Part shown: positions 18,118-29,500 of the stretch, one piece after another
Layout: every line of letters starts with the position of its first letter
How positions within the stretch are numbered: position 1 is the stretch's first letter
NCBI GenBank assembly: GCA_016213735.1
Contig: JACQZU010000020.1
Span: 186,001 to 250,000, forward strand
From: Acidobacteriota bacterium
GTDB taxonomy: Bacteria > Acidobacteriota > Holophagae > Holophagales > Holophagaceae
DNA: 64,000 bases
Reading direction: 5' to 3'
The notes under the pieces: generated by a model
What the model saw: the letters and a program-made list of their open reading frames with translations, nothing else
Told to the model about the DNA's origin: nothing
The model's database searches: none
Translations under genes and position numbers: made by a program

Positions 18118-18713
18118 GCGGCGAATCCCGGCCGCTGGTCTGTGTGGCATGCTCCATCTTCCGCGACGAGATGGAGCGGCTCCAGGCCCAGGAACAGACG
18201 GATCTCCCCGTGCGCTTTCTCGGCTCCATGCTCCACATGGTCCCGGAACGCCTGGAACAGCGCCTGAAAGCGGCCGTCCAGGAAGAACTCGCGAAAGGCC
18301 ACGACGTGCTTCTGGCCTACGGAGACTGCTGCCCCCACATGGTGGACATCGAGGAAGGTGACGGGGTGGGACGGACGGGGGGGATCAATTGCTGCGAAAT
18401 CCTCCTCGGAAGGGAGGCCTACCGGAGGCTGCGCCGGGAAGGCGTCTTCTTCCTGATGCCCGAGTGGACCCTCAACTGGAAGGCGGTGTTCCGCGACACC
18501 CTGGGCCTCCACGACGAGAACGCCCGGCATTTCATGAGGGACATGCACACGCGACTGGTGTACCTGGACACGGGTCTCATCCGCGTTCCCGAGGAGGAGT
18601 TGACCGAAATCGCCCAATTCACTGGACTCCCCGTGGAACGGATGCAGGTGAGCCTGGACCCGCTCCTGGCCAGCCTGCGCGACGCCGCGGAACGAATCCT
18701 CGGCCATGAATAA
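18114..18713 (+). CDS. DUF1638-like protein of the corrinoid cassette
   Basis: 199 aa. The pattern C-V-A-C-S near residue 10, a conserved GSMLHM..P motif, YGDCCPHM near 80 and INCCEILLG near 100 resembles DUF1638 proteins, which accompany corrinoid methyltransferases. Five or more cysteines in the first 110 residues suggest a metal or corrinoid-related site. ATG overlaps the methyltransferase stop by 4 nt, and its 3' end overlaps the kinase start by 8 nt. Exact role unknown; a corrinoid-linked methyl transfer or sensing step is inferred from neighbours. Confidence 0.8.
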   Translation: MSGESRPLVCVACSIFRDEMERLQAQEQTDLPVRFLGSMLHMVPERLEQRLKAAVQEELAKGHDVLLAYGDCCPHMVDIEEGDGVGRTGGINCCEILLGREAYRRLRREGVFFLMPEWTLNWKAVFRDTLGLHDENARHFMRDMHTRLVYLDTGLIRVPEEELTEIAQFTGLPVERMQVSLDPLLASLRDAAERILGHE

Positions 18714-20811
18714 ACCCGATTTTTCCCGGATGACGGACGCCGCGGCGATCCAGTTCATGGTCCTGGACATGCTGGGGAACATCCTGACCCTGGCCGAGTC
18801 TCCCTCCCGGATGGGCGTCTACCTCGCCCAGCAGATCCGGGAACTCATCGGGGCCAGGATCGTCCTGCTGCTCCAGCACCGGGGAGCCGGGGAGTCCCTC
18901 CACCACCGCGTCCTGACCGTCCAGCCCACGCGGTTCCAGGATTCGGAACGGCTGCAGATGCTGGGGGCCCTCGTGCCTCACATCCGCGGCCTGGACCGGG
19001 CGGTCCTCTGGACTCAAGACGAAGTTCCGGAGGGAGTCCGGACAGCCCTGGAGGCCCTGGGGAGCCCGAGCGCCATCGCGGTGCCCCTCACGGCCGCGAA
19101 TCAGGCGGTGGGAGCCCTCGTGGCCCTCGATCTCCTCGAGATGGACCGCAGCCAGGACGTGATGCGCTCCCTCGAGATCCTGGGCCCCGTCATGGCCCTG
19201 GTGGTGAGGAACGCCAACTACTACGAATCCCTTGAGGAGGAGATCCAGCTTCGGACCCGGGACCTGGCCCGCTCGGAGCATCATTTCCGGACCCTGACCG
19301 AAGTGGCCCCGGTCGGCATCTTCCGGCTGGACGGCCAGCGAAGGCTTCTCTTCGCCAATGAGCGTTGGAGGCAGATCACGGGCCTCCCCTGGCTGGAGGG
19401 GACCGACGAAAACTTCACCTTCCTCATCCATCCCGCCGAACGGGAACGGGTGTTGAAGGAATGGCGGGACGGCCTCCAGGCCCATCACGAATTCAATTCG
19501 GAATTCCGACTGGTCCGGGGCGACGGGTCGGAGGTCCACGTGGTGGCCCAGGCCGTCGGCCTCTTCGGCGAGGATGGAGGCCATTCGGGATTCATCGGAA
19601 CGCTCACCGACATCTCCGAACGCCGGCGGGCGGAGGAGGAACGGGCGAAACTCGAATCCCACGTGATCCAGGCCCAGAAGATGGAATCCATCGGCCGCCT
19701 TGCCGGGGGCGTGGCCCACGACATCAACAACATGCTCGCGGTGATGATGAGCCACCTCGAGCTGATGGGGCTGGCCCTTCCCCCCGGCCAAGGCCTTCAG
19801 ACCCACCTGGAACAGATGGGGAAGGCGGCCGAGCGGACGCGGGAGATCGTGAGGCAACTGCTCGCCTTCTCCCGCAAGCAGGTCATCCAGCCGGTCCTCT
19901 TCGACCTCAACGCCCGCATCGAAGAGACTCGCCGCACCATCGCCCCCCTCCTGGGGGAGGACATCGAATTGCACTTCAGGCCCGCCGTGGGCCTCTGGCC
20001 CGTCCGGGCCGACCCCGGGCAGGTGGACCAGATCCTGATCAATCTGACGGTCAACGCCAGAGACGCCATGCCGCAGGGCGGCCGGCTGTCCCTGGAGACG
20101 CGGAACTTCCGGATGGATGATCGCCACAGCCTTCAGAACTACGAGGGTATGACCGGGGACTTCGTCCAGTTGACCGTGAGCGACAGCGGCACGGGAATGC
20201 CCCCCGAAATCCTGGCCCACATCTTCGAGCCCTTCTACACCACCAAGGGGGAGGGCCGGGGCACGGGAATGGGGCTCTCCACGGTGTTCGGGATCGTGAA
20301 GCAGAACGGGGGCTTCATCCACGTCTACAGCGAGCCGGGGGAAGGTTCGGCCTTCAAGGTGTACCTGCCCGCCGAACCCGAAAAGGCCATCGTCCGAAGT
20401 TCCGGGGAGGACCGGGCCTCCGAGGCCCTTCCTGCCACGATCCTCGTGGTGGAGGATGATCTCTTCCTCTCCCAGGTCATCCCCACGGTGATCGAAAGCC
20501 TCGGATACACCGTGCTGGCCGCGAATTCCCCCGCTCAAGCCCTGGAGATCTGCCGGCAGCACCCAGGCCCCATCCATCTCCTCCTGACCGACGTGGTCAT
20601 GCCGGGAATGAGCGGCAAGGAGCTGCGGGACGCCCTCCTCCCGATCCGGCCTGGGCTGAAGGTGCTGTTCATGTCAGGGTACACCTCCGAGGTCATCACC
20701 CAGAAGGGGGTCCTGGACGGGGGGATCCACTTCATCCAGAAGCCCTTTTCCAGGGTGGACATCAGCCACAAGATCGCGACCCTCCTCCGGCCGGGCCCCC
20801 CCCAGGGATAA
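18706..20811 (+). CDS. Cytoplasmic hybrid histidine kinase (GAF-PAS-HisKA-HATPase-REC)
   Basis: 701 aa, no membrane segment. Order of domains: GAF-like (about 20-170), PAS with PAC (about 190-310, VAPVGIFRLDGQ), HisKA with His338 in VAHDINNML, HATPase_c (NLTVNARDAMPQGG, DSGTGM, GMGLSTV) and a C-terminal receiver with phospho-acceptor Asp629 (LLTDVVMPG). It overlaps the DUF1638-like gene by 8 nt, so it is translated with the corrinoid cassette. A diffusible cytoplasmic signal, perhaps methyl-donor status or redox of the corrinoid, could be sensed by GAF/PAS. No DNA-binding response regulator is adjacent. Confidence 0.9.
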   Translation: MNKPDFSRMTDAAAIQFMVLDMLGNILTLAESPSRMGVYLAQQIRELIGARIVLLLQHRGAGESLHHRVLTVQPTRFQDSERLQMLGALVPHIRGLDRAVLWTQDEVPEGVRTALEALGSPSAIAVPLTAANQAVGALVALDLLEMDRSQDVMRSLEILGPVMALVVRNANYYESLEEEIQLRTRDLARSEHHFRTLTEVAPVGIFRLDGQRRLLFANERWRQITGLPWLEGTDENFTFLIHPAERERVLKEWRDGLQAHHEFNSEFRLVRGDGSEVHVVAQAVGLFGEDGGHSGFIGTLTDISERRRAEEERAKLESHVIQAQKMESIGRLAGGVAHDINNMLAVMMSHLELMGLALPPGQGLQTHLEQMGKAAERTREIVRQLLAFSRKQVIQPVLFDLNARIEETRRTIAPLLGEDIELHFRPAVGLWPVRADPGQVDQILINLTVNARDAMPQGGRLSLETRNFRMDDRHSLQNYEGMTGDFVQLTVSDSGTGMPPEILAHIFEPFYTTKGEGRGTGMGLSTVFGIVKQNGGFIHVYSEPGEGSAFKVYLPAEPEKAIVRSSGEDRASEALPATILVVEDDLFLSQVIPTVIESLGYTVLAANSPAQALEICRQHPGPIHLLLTDVVMPGMSGKELRDALLPIRPGLKVLFMSGYTSEVITQKGVLDGGIHFIQKPFSRVDISHKIATLLRPGPPQG

Positions 20812-20863
20812 AGCCCCGGGTGAGCGTTTGCCCTGGGGCGGAGGCAGCAGGTAAGGTCAGCCC

Positions 20864-22609
20864 ATGAGCGACCGCGACCTCGTCCAGCGCGTCAAGGACG
20901 CCACGGACCTCGTGGCCCTGGTGGGCCAGGCGGTGAAGCTTCGCAAGCAGGGCTCGGCCTTCGTGGGCCTCTGCCCCTTCCACAGCGAGCGCACCCCGAG
21001 TTTCCAGGTGGTTCCCGCCCGCCAGTTCTGGCACTGCTTCGGCTGCGGCCGCCACGGCGACGCCCTGAGCTGGCTTCAGGAGCGCGAGGGACTGACCTTC
21101 CGGGAAGCCCTCGAGCAGCTCGCCCGCTCTGCGGGGATCGAGGTGCCGGCCTTCAGGGAGCGCCCCCGGGAGGAGGTGGACCGGGAGGACCGGCTGCGGG
21201 CCGTGCTCGAGGCCGCCCAGGGTTTCTACGCCCGCCGCCTGAGGGACGCCCCCAAGGCCTGCTCCTACCTCCAGTCCCGGGGCATTTCCGAGGCCTTCAT
21301 CCAGGAGGCGGGCTTCGGGTACGCTCCCGACGCCTGGGAAGACCTGGTGGGGCAACTCCGCCAGCATGGGATGTCCCCGGATCTCGCGGAGCAGGCGGGC
21401 CTGGCCTTCCGCACGGAACGGGGCACCCTGGTGGACTTCCTCCGGGACCGCCTGACCATTCCCATCCACGACCTGCGGGGACGCATCGTGGGCTTCGGCG
21501 GGAGGGCTCTCGGGGACGCGAAGCCCAAGTACTTGAACACCCGTGAAACTCCCCTGTTCAAGAAGAGCGAGCTTCTTTTCGGACTCCACCGGGCCAAGGG
21601 CACCCTGAAGGAGGGCGCCGTGGTGGTGGAAGGCTACTTCGATGTCCTCCAACTGCACCAACTGGGACTCCCCCAGGCCGTCGCGCCCCTGGGCACCGCC
21701 CTGACGGACGAGCACCTCCGCCTGCTGGCCCGCTTCACGAAGCGGCTCGTGCTGTGTTTCGATGGCGACCCGGCAGGGCGCAACGCCATGGAGAAGGCCT
21801 TGCGGGCGGCCCTTCCCCAGGCCTTCGAGGTCCGCCTCCTGGAGCTGCCACCCGGGGAAGATCCCGATACCTGGTGTCTGAAAGTAGGGGCCCAGGCCTT
21901 CAGGGAGATTGTCGCCCAGGCTCCAGACTGGACCGGGTTCATGGTGGACCGGGCCCTGGAGGGCAGGGACCTGCGGAGGGTGTCGGACCGCATGGCCGCC
22001 TTCCGCCAGCTCCTGCCCTTCCTCGCCTTCCTCCCCGAGGGGCCTGCCCGGGGAGAGCTGTTCGGGGCCCTCGCGCACCAGCTTCAGATGCCGGCCCACG
22101 AGATCCACCGTGCCGTCCGGGAACAAGGGGGGGGGCAGGCCGAAGCGCTCGCCCCGGGGCCCCCGCCCCTCCCCGAGGTGGATGAACGGCTCCGCCCGGT
22201 GATCCTGGCCTGCAGAGAGGCCCAGTCCTGCCGGGAAGTGGCCGCCTGGCCCCCGGCATGGTGGGAATCCCTTGCCGGTGCGCCCCTGCTCCAGGCCCTT
22301 CTGGACGCGGAGGGGGACATGGAGACCCTTCCGGCCGGGGCTCTGGGATCGCTGCGCCATTTGGAGGCCCGGCTGGCAGTCCGGGACGACCAGCCCTCGG
22401 GCCGCCCCCTGCCCCACCTCGGTTCCCAGCTCGAGGAGGACTTCGTGCTGCGGGAAATCCAGGCGCTCCAGAGGCAACTCCGGGACCCGGCCACCACCGC
22501 GGACCCCGCCATGGCCCGCCAGGTGGAGTCGAGGCTGACCGGACTCCTCGCCCGGAAGGGGGCGCTCCAGCGGTCCCGACGCACCCGGGGAATCCAGGAG
22601 CAGGGCTGA
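20864..22609 (+). CDS. dnaG: DNA primase
   Basis: 581 aa. Synthesises RNA primers at the replication fork. N-terminal CHC2 zinc finger with Cys37, His40, Cys58 and Cys61. Catalytic core and Toprim domain show VVEGYFDVLQLHQ and FDGDPAGRNAM. The C-terminal helicase-interacting region is divergent. It sits directly upstream of rpoD in the classic macromolecular-synthesis arrangement, with a separate promoter for rpoD in the 137-bp gap. Confidence 0.96.
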   Translation: MSDRDLVQRVKDATDLVALVGQAVKLRKQGSAFVGLCPFHSERTPSFQVVPARQFWHCFGCGRHGDALSWLQEREGLTFREALEQLARSAGIEVPAFRERPREEVDREDRLRAVLEAAQGFYARRLRDAPKACSYLQSRGISEAFIQEAGFGYAPDAWEDLVGQLRQHGMSPDLAEQAGLAFRTERGTLVDFLRDRLTIPIHDLRGRIVGFGGRALGDAKPKYLNTRETPLFKKSELLFGLHRAKGTLKEGAVVVEGYFDVLQLHQLGLPQAVAPLGTALTDEHLRLLARFTKRLVLCFDGDPAGRNAMEKALRAALPQAFEVRLLELPPGEDPDTWCLKVGAQAFREIVAQAPDWTGFMVDRALEGRDLRRVSDRMAAFRQLLPFLAFLPEGPARGELFGALAHQLQMPAHEIHRAVREQGGGQAEALAPGPPPLPEVDERLRPVILACREAQSCREVAAWPPAWWESLAGAPLLQALLDAEGDMETLPAGALGSLRHLEARLAVRDDQPSGRPLPHLGSQLEEDFVLREIQALQRQLRDPATTADPAMARQVESRLTGLLARKGALQRSRRTRGIQEQG

Positions 22610-22625
22610 GCACGGCTTTCACGCC

Positions 22626-22653
22626 TTGCGCGAACGCCGATCCGCCCTATACT
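22626..22653 (+). promoter_or_regulatory. Sigma70-type promoter of rpoD
   Basis: TTGCGC (22626-22631), 16-bp spacer, TATACT (22648-22653), placed about 94 nt before the rpoD ATG and after the dnaG stop. Four of six -35 and five of six -10 positions match consensus, unusual for such GC-rich DNA. It gives a predicted leader near 87 nt. Confidence 0.65.
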
Positions 22654-22746
22654 CAAAGATTCCGGGCGCACGTCAAACTGGGTGGATTCTGCCTGGGGTT
22701 GTTTCTTCTTCTCGGGCCTTCCACTCCCGGGGTTCCTTGAGGTCCG

Positions 22747-24480
<1,734 letters not shown>

Positions 24481-24599
24481 TCGGAGCTGGCCTTCTGTGG
24501 CAACCTCCCGCCGGGTAGGGACCGTCTTAGAGTGCCGAGCCGCGCCGGTGCGCGTAGCGCATGGGGACGCTCCGGGGGAGCGTGCCCAAGGCGAGGAAG

Positions 24600-24631
24600 A
24601 CTCGAAGACCCTCAAGGCCTTCCTGGGTTGA
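24600..24631 (+). repeat. Duplicated 3' end of rpoD
   Basis: 32-nt near-exact copy (one mismatch, C to T before the stop) of 24449-24480, the rpoD codons S-K-T-L-K-A-F-L-G plus TGA. It lies 120 nt after the real stop. The intervening DNA contains a hairpin-forming segment near 24562-24590. It is a remnant of a local duplication or of recombination at the gene end. Confidence 0.9.
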
Positions 24632-24633
24632 GG

Positions 24634-24668
24634 ACGCCCCGCAGGGGCCGGGGCTCCCGCAGGGGCGT
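24634..24668. terminator. GC-rich hairpin between convergent rpoD and TPR gene
   Basis: Outer inverted repeat ACGCCCC (24634-24640) / GGGGCGT (24662-24668), with further internal pairing, placed between the convergent ends of rpoD and the TPR gene. No T-run. A bidirectional terminator or 3'-end hairpin is likely. Confidence 0.4.
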
Positions 24669-24724
24669 GGCCGGGCCCATGGGGCCGAGGCCCTGCCCGT
24701 GGCCCTCCGGGCTTGGGGCGGGCG

Positions 24725-25312
24725 CTACCGCCTGAAGCGCTCCATCCACTCCAGCGCCTTGTCCTTCGCGCGGCTACCGAGGTCCGTGGCCTCCCGAAGG
24801 ATGACCCCCGGGAGGGTCTCCTCCTCCGCGTTCCGCCGCTCGAGCAGCTTGGAGTGCTGGGGATCGATGGACTTGGCCATTTGCCAGTACCGGGCGGCCT
24901 TGGTGGGCATCTTCATGGATTCGTAGAGTTCGGCCATCTGAAGGACGGCGTCGATCTCGGTGGGATCGAGGCGGATCATCTTCTCCAGGGCCGCCACCAG
25001 GGTTCGGACCGTTCCGGTGGAGGCGCCGGGAGAATCGTTGAGGATGGAGACCTTCAGCTTGTAGAACTCCCGCTGCTCCGGATCGATCCCGATGGCGTAG
25101 TTCACGTAGCCCAGGGCCCGGTCGTATTCGCACCGGAAGTAGGCCAGCTTGGCCCGTTTGAACACGGAGAACGCATCCAGGTTCTCCGTGCGGTCCCCCG
25201 GGACCTCTTCTGGGGTCCCCTCCCTGGGCTCCCTCGCGGCCTCCTGCGGGGCTTCTGGCCCCCCGTCGGCCAGGTGGTCGGGTCCTTCTTGATCAGGCAG
25301 GGGCGGCGGCAT
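24725..25312 (-). CDS. Tetratricopeptide-repeat protein of unknown function
   Basis: 195 aa. A disordered Pro/Glu-rich N-terminus (1-45) is followed by three TPR-like helical pairs (about 48-170; RALGYVNYAIGIDPEQ, LEKMIRLDPTEIDAV, AARYWQMAKSIDPQH). It is a protein-interaction scaffold, with no signal peptide. GAGG sits about 5 nt ahead of the ATG at 25312. Convergent with rpoD and divergent from the Ser/Thr kinase gene, with a 279-bp gap in which I see no further gene. Confidence 0.75.
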   Translation of the reverse strand: MPPPLPDQEGPDHLADGGPEAPQEAAREPREGTPEEVPGDRTENLDAFSVFKRAKLAYFRCEYDRALGYVNYAIGIDPEQREFYKLKVSILNDSPGASTGTVRTLVAALEKMIRLDPTEIDAVLQMAELYESMKMPTKAARYWQMAKSIDPQHSKLLERRNAEEETLPGVILREATDLGSRAKDKALEWMERFRR

Positions 25313-25591
25313 CGGAGCCTCGCAGGGGGAGGGTTGGACCTGCTCGAGGGGGCTGGAGGGACCTCAGGGGAGGCCCGGAGCGGAGGCAGGCGGCGGTCCG
25401 GAAGGGGGGCGGCGGCCGGGAGGCATGGAGGTGTGTGCACTCCCGGTTCATACCTTCCTCCCGCCCCCTCCCCCGGTCAAGAACCGGGGCGGCTGCATCC
25501 GGCCGTCCTTTCCCCGCGGGACCTTTCTCCCCGGGCTGCACCGGATTCCCATTCCAGGGCATCCTAGAGGCGACCCCGGAAGGCGCAGCGC

Positions 25592-26566
25592 GTGTTCTCG
25601 AAGGACCAGACCCTCGGCAAGTACCAGATTCTCGATCGCCTCGGCAGCGGCGGTTTCGGAACCGTGTACCTTGCCCTCGACACCTGGGTGAACCGGAAGG
25701 TGGCCCTGAAGGTCCCCCACCAGCAGCAGGACGAGATCGTGGACCTGCTCAAGGAGCCGCGCATCATGGCGGCCCTCAAGCACCCCAACATCGTCGAGCT
25801 CATCACGGTGGAGCGGAAGAACGGCACCTTCTTCATGGTGCTGGAATACGTGGACGGGGAGAGCCTGGACAAAATGATCCGCCGGGAGCGCAGCCTCCTT
25901 CCTCCCCGGGCCCTCGAGATCGGGATGGACATCTGCTCGGCCATCGCCTTCGCCCATGCCAACCAGATCCTCCACCGGGACCTCCGTCCCGCCAACGTCC
26001 TCATGACCAAGGACGGGGTGGCCAAGGTCACCGATTTCGGCACCAGCCGCGTCCTGGAACTCCAGAAGGACGGCTTCGCCCGGACCCGCATCGGAAGCCC
26101 CCCCTACATGGCTCCCGAGCACTTCCGGGGCCGGGCGGTGTTCCAGAGCGACCTCTGGTCCCTGGGAATCACGCTCTACGAGATGCTCACCGGGACCGTT
26201 CCTTTCTATGACGCCGACCCCCTCAAGATCGCCCAGGCCTTCGCCACCCAGCCCGTGGTGCCGCCCCACCTCCGAAACCCCCAGGTCCCGAAGCTATTCT
26301 CTGAGACCGTCATGAAGGCCCTGGCGGTGAACCTGGGGGAGCGCTACCTCAGCGCCCAGCAGATGCTCGACGCCCTGCAGCGCCTGCGGGACGGTGTGGC
26401 CAAGGAGACCCGCACCCTGGGCAGCGCCATTCTCTCCCCCCTGGCCACGGGACCCGTCCCCTCCTACCGCCCCACCCCCAGCACCAAGCAGAGCCTCTGC
26501 CGCTTCTGCTTCCGGCCCCTGCCCCGTGGCGCGGCCAAGTGCCCCAGCTGCGGCGAGGCCACCTGA
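25592..26566 (+). CDS. Ser/Thr protein kinase with C-terminal zinc ribbon
   Basis: 324 aa, GTG start. The Hanks-type kinase domain (about 10-265) has Gly loop GSGGFGTV, ATP Lys in VALKV, catalytic HRDLRPAN near residue 128, DFGTSR and APE. The catalytic-loop Lys usual in Ser/Thr kinases (HRDLKxxN) is Arg. The C-terminus (about 300-322) carries CRFC...CPSC, a small zinc ribbon. There is no transmembrane helix, so it is cytoplasmic. It is two bases from the TamB-like gene and possibly co-transcribed. The FHA-protease at 9.3-12 kb is a conceivable reader of its phosphorylation, but nothing in sequence links the two. Confidence 0.9.
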   Translation: MFSKDQTLGKYQILDRLGSGGFGTVYLALDTWVNRKVALKVPHQQQDEIVDLLKEPRIMAALKHPNIVELITVERKNGTFFMVLEYVDGESLDKMIRRERSLLPPRALEIGMDICSAIAFAHANQILHRDLRPANVLMTKDGVAKVTDFGTSRVLELQKDGFARTRIGSPPYMAPEHFRGRAVFQSDLWSLGITLYEMLTGTVPFYDADPLKIAQAFATQPVVPPHLRNPQVPKLFSETVMKALAVNLGERYLSAQQMLDALQRLRDGVAKETRTLGSAILSPLATGPVPSYRPTPSTKQSLCRFCFRPLPRGAAKCPSCGEAT

Positions 26567-26567
26567 A

Positions 26568-29500
26568 ATGGACCCGGGCAGCCCCGTGAGCGGCGAGCCC
26601 GCCCCCCGAACCCCGGAAGGGCCGGGCCCGGGCGAGCCGGCCTCCGCCGGCCCGGAGCAGCCCCCGAGGGGCGGAGGCCGGGGGCCCGCGCCACGCAGGA
26701 GATGGCCCAGGCGTCTGGTGTACCTCCTGGCGGCGGGGTCGGTGGTCGCAGGCGGCGCGGCCTGGGCGTTGCGACAGCCCTTTGCGGGTCGGTGGGCCCT
26801 GGCCGAACTGGACCGCCTGTCCCGCGAGGAGACGGGGCTGCCCTTCCGGGCCTCGGCCCTGGATCTGGATCTCCTCGGGGGGAGGGTCGTCCTCCGGGAT
26901 GCCTCCTGGGGAGGAGACCTGCTGCGGATCGGAGAGGTCGAGGTCCAACTGGACACCCTGAGCCTCCTGGGGTCCGAACCTCGGATCCACGCGATGCGCC
27001 TGGCCAACCCCCGAATCGTCCTCGACCAGGACCTCCTGAAGGGTCTCCGCCTGAAGTCCAGGCCGAAACGGGATGCCATGGTCCGGGTCCAGATCGGCCC
27101 CGTCTCGGTCCAAGGAGGCTCCCTGGCCCTCGGGCCCAAGGCGTGGGGGCTCCCTCCGGCCCGCTTCGCCTTCCTGGTGGATGGTCACGGTCTGGGGGAG
27201 AACCGCCTCCAGGGACGGCTCAGTCTTTCGGACATCGAGGTTCCCCGCCTTCCGAAAGGGCAGGGGTACCTGGATTTCGACGTCTCCGACAAGAAGGTGG
27301 AGCTTCGCCTGCTCCGTCTGGGACTCGGAAAGGGCCAGGTGGAGTCCCACGCCACCCTGGACTTGGCCTCCACGGCCCTGGAGGGGGAGGCCTCCGTTCA
27401 AGCGGACCTCCAGGAATGTTCTGCGTGGGCGGGAGCAGGCGGGGCATCGGGGAAAATCCGGGCCCGCGTCGTGGCCAAGGGGACCCTGGACCGGCCCGAA
27501 CTCGACCTCGAGGGTCATGGGACGGACCTGGGGCATCGCGACCTTCCCCTGCGGCCCCTCCGCCTTCACCTCAAAGGCAAGGCCGACCCCGATGCGCTCC
27601 GGGTCTCGTCCCTGGACCTCGAATCCGAAGAGGGACGCCTGAGGCTGGAGGGCGATTGGCGGAAAGGATCCGGGATCCAGGCCCGAGTCCAGGGGACCGG
27701 CCTCGCCCTCTCCCCCCTCGCCACCGCCTTCCGCAGCAAGCCCCTGGAAGGGGTCCAGGTGGATCTGGAGGGCGCTCTGCGCTGGCCCCAGGGGGCTGGC
27801 CCGCCCCGCCTGGACGCCATCGTCCTGACCGGAAGGGCATCCTTCTCCCGACAGGAGCAGCCCGCGGGCCAGGCCGACCTGGTATGGGAAGGAGGGTCCC
27901 TGAGGCTGGCCTCCCTCTCCCTCCGGCTGCCCGGGGTCGCCCTCCAGGGCAACGGTGAGGCCCGTCTCGGCCCTACCGGTGTGAATTCCCTCCGGGCGGA
28001 GGGATCGATCCAGACCCAGGCCTCCGAGGTCTCCCAGGCTCTCTTCGCCTGGGGAATCGGGGAACAGGCCGGCCGCCCTGGACGCCTCCGCCCCTTCGAG
28101 ATGGCGGGAGCCGTGGAAGCCAAGGCCGCGGTGACCTGGAATCCGGCGGCGGGGCTTTCCCTGGATGGCCAGGGGACCGTCGCCCAACCTCGATGGCACG
28201 GAGCACGGGCGGACCGGGTGCAATCGGACGTTCGGATTCGGGGCACGCGGATATGGGTGGAGAACACTGAAGTCCGTAAAGGCGAGGGATGGGGCCGGGG
28301 AAACCTGTGGGTGGATTGGGGGTCCCTGCCTCCTGGTTCAGACGCCCTGGATCTCTGCTACACCGCCGACCGCCTTCCCGTGGCCGAAGGCCTCCGTGCC
28401 GCCGACCTGGGGGATCTCCCCATCGAGGGCACGGGCAGCGGCTGGGTGCGGATCCACGGCGAACTGGACCGCCTCCACCTCGAGGGAGAGGGCCTGCTTT
28501 CCGGAGGTCGCGTCTACGGAATGACCGTCCCCAGTGCGCGGGCAGGCATCGAACTGGACTTGGCCGGGAATCGGCTCCGGATCCCCGAATTCAGGATCGC
28601 CGAGAGCCCTGCCCTGCTGGGCTTCGGTGAGACTCCCCCCGAAGGGGCCCTGGCCCTCCGGGGCAGCCTGGACATGGACCTCAAGGAAGAGTCGTGGATC
28701 GGGGAGGTTTCGGGGTCCCTGGACAGCGCGGTCCTCTCCCTGGGGGGCCCTCGATTCCAGGCCTTTGTCCAGGGCCGCCTGGAAGGCCCCTGGACCAGAC
28801 CCTTCGGACCCGCCGACCTTCCCCAGGGCCGCCTGGGCTTCCAGGGGGGGAGGATCTTCATCGGATCCCAGAGCCTGGAGGGCCTGAACGGCACCTTCAC
28901 CCTGGATTCGGGTTTGCTCCAGGGCGCCGTGGGAATGGCCGGGCGGTCCCAGCCTTTCCTCGCCCTGGCGGGGGTCTCCCTGCCCGGGAGGCGGATGGAG
29001 GGCACCGTGGGTTTCCTGGTGGCCCCCGAAAGCGCGGACACGCCCCACCTTGCCGCACGCTTATCCCGGGACCTCCTCCAGGATGCCCGGGCCGACGTCC
29101 AGGCCCGGGGGGTTTGGGATGCCAAGGGGTTCCAGTGGGAGGGAATGCTCCGGAGTTTCTCGGGCCATTTCCAGGGCTTCGACCTGCTCCAGTCCCAGCC
29201 CGGCCGCCTGGAGGGGGATGGGGCCTCGGCCAAGGTGGACCTCCACTTCGAAAGCTCCCCCCGGGAGCGACCGCCGGTCAACCCGGGGGACCCCGTCGCC
29301 GGACCGCGAAACGCCCCCGCCAAGCTTCACCTGGCCGGTCTCGTGCCCTTCACGGGCGCGGCCCCCATGAGCCTGAGGGCCGAGGGCGGGGCGGACCTGC
29401 GGGACCTCAAGACCATCCTGGACCACCTGCTGGAACTGGAAAACGCCAGCGGGCTCCTGGCGGACTTCAAACCCGAGGGGCAGGCCCGCCTGGACGTCAC

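Noticed and set aside
22258-22740. Additional gene between dnaG and rpoD in another frame
   Set aside because: It overlaps dnaG in an alternative frame with Pro/Gly/Arg-rich composition and would cover the rpoD promoter.
24525-24631. Small protein ending in the same residues as RpoD
   Set aside because: The matching C-terminus comes from the duplicated rpoD tail; upstream codons show no conserved signal or ribosome site.
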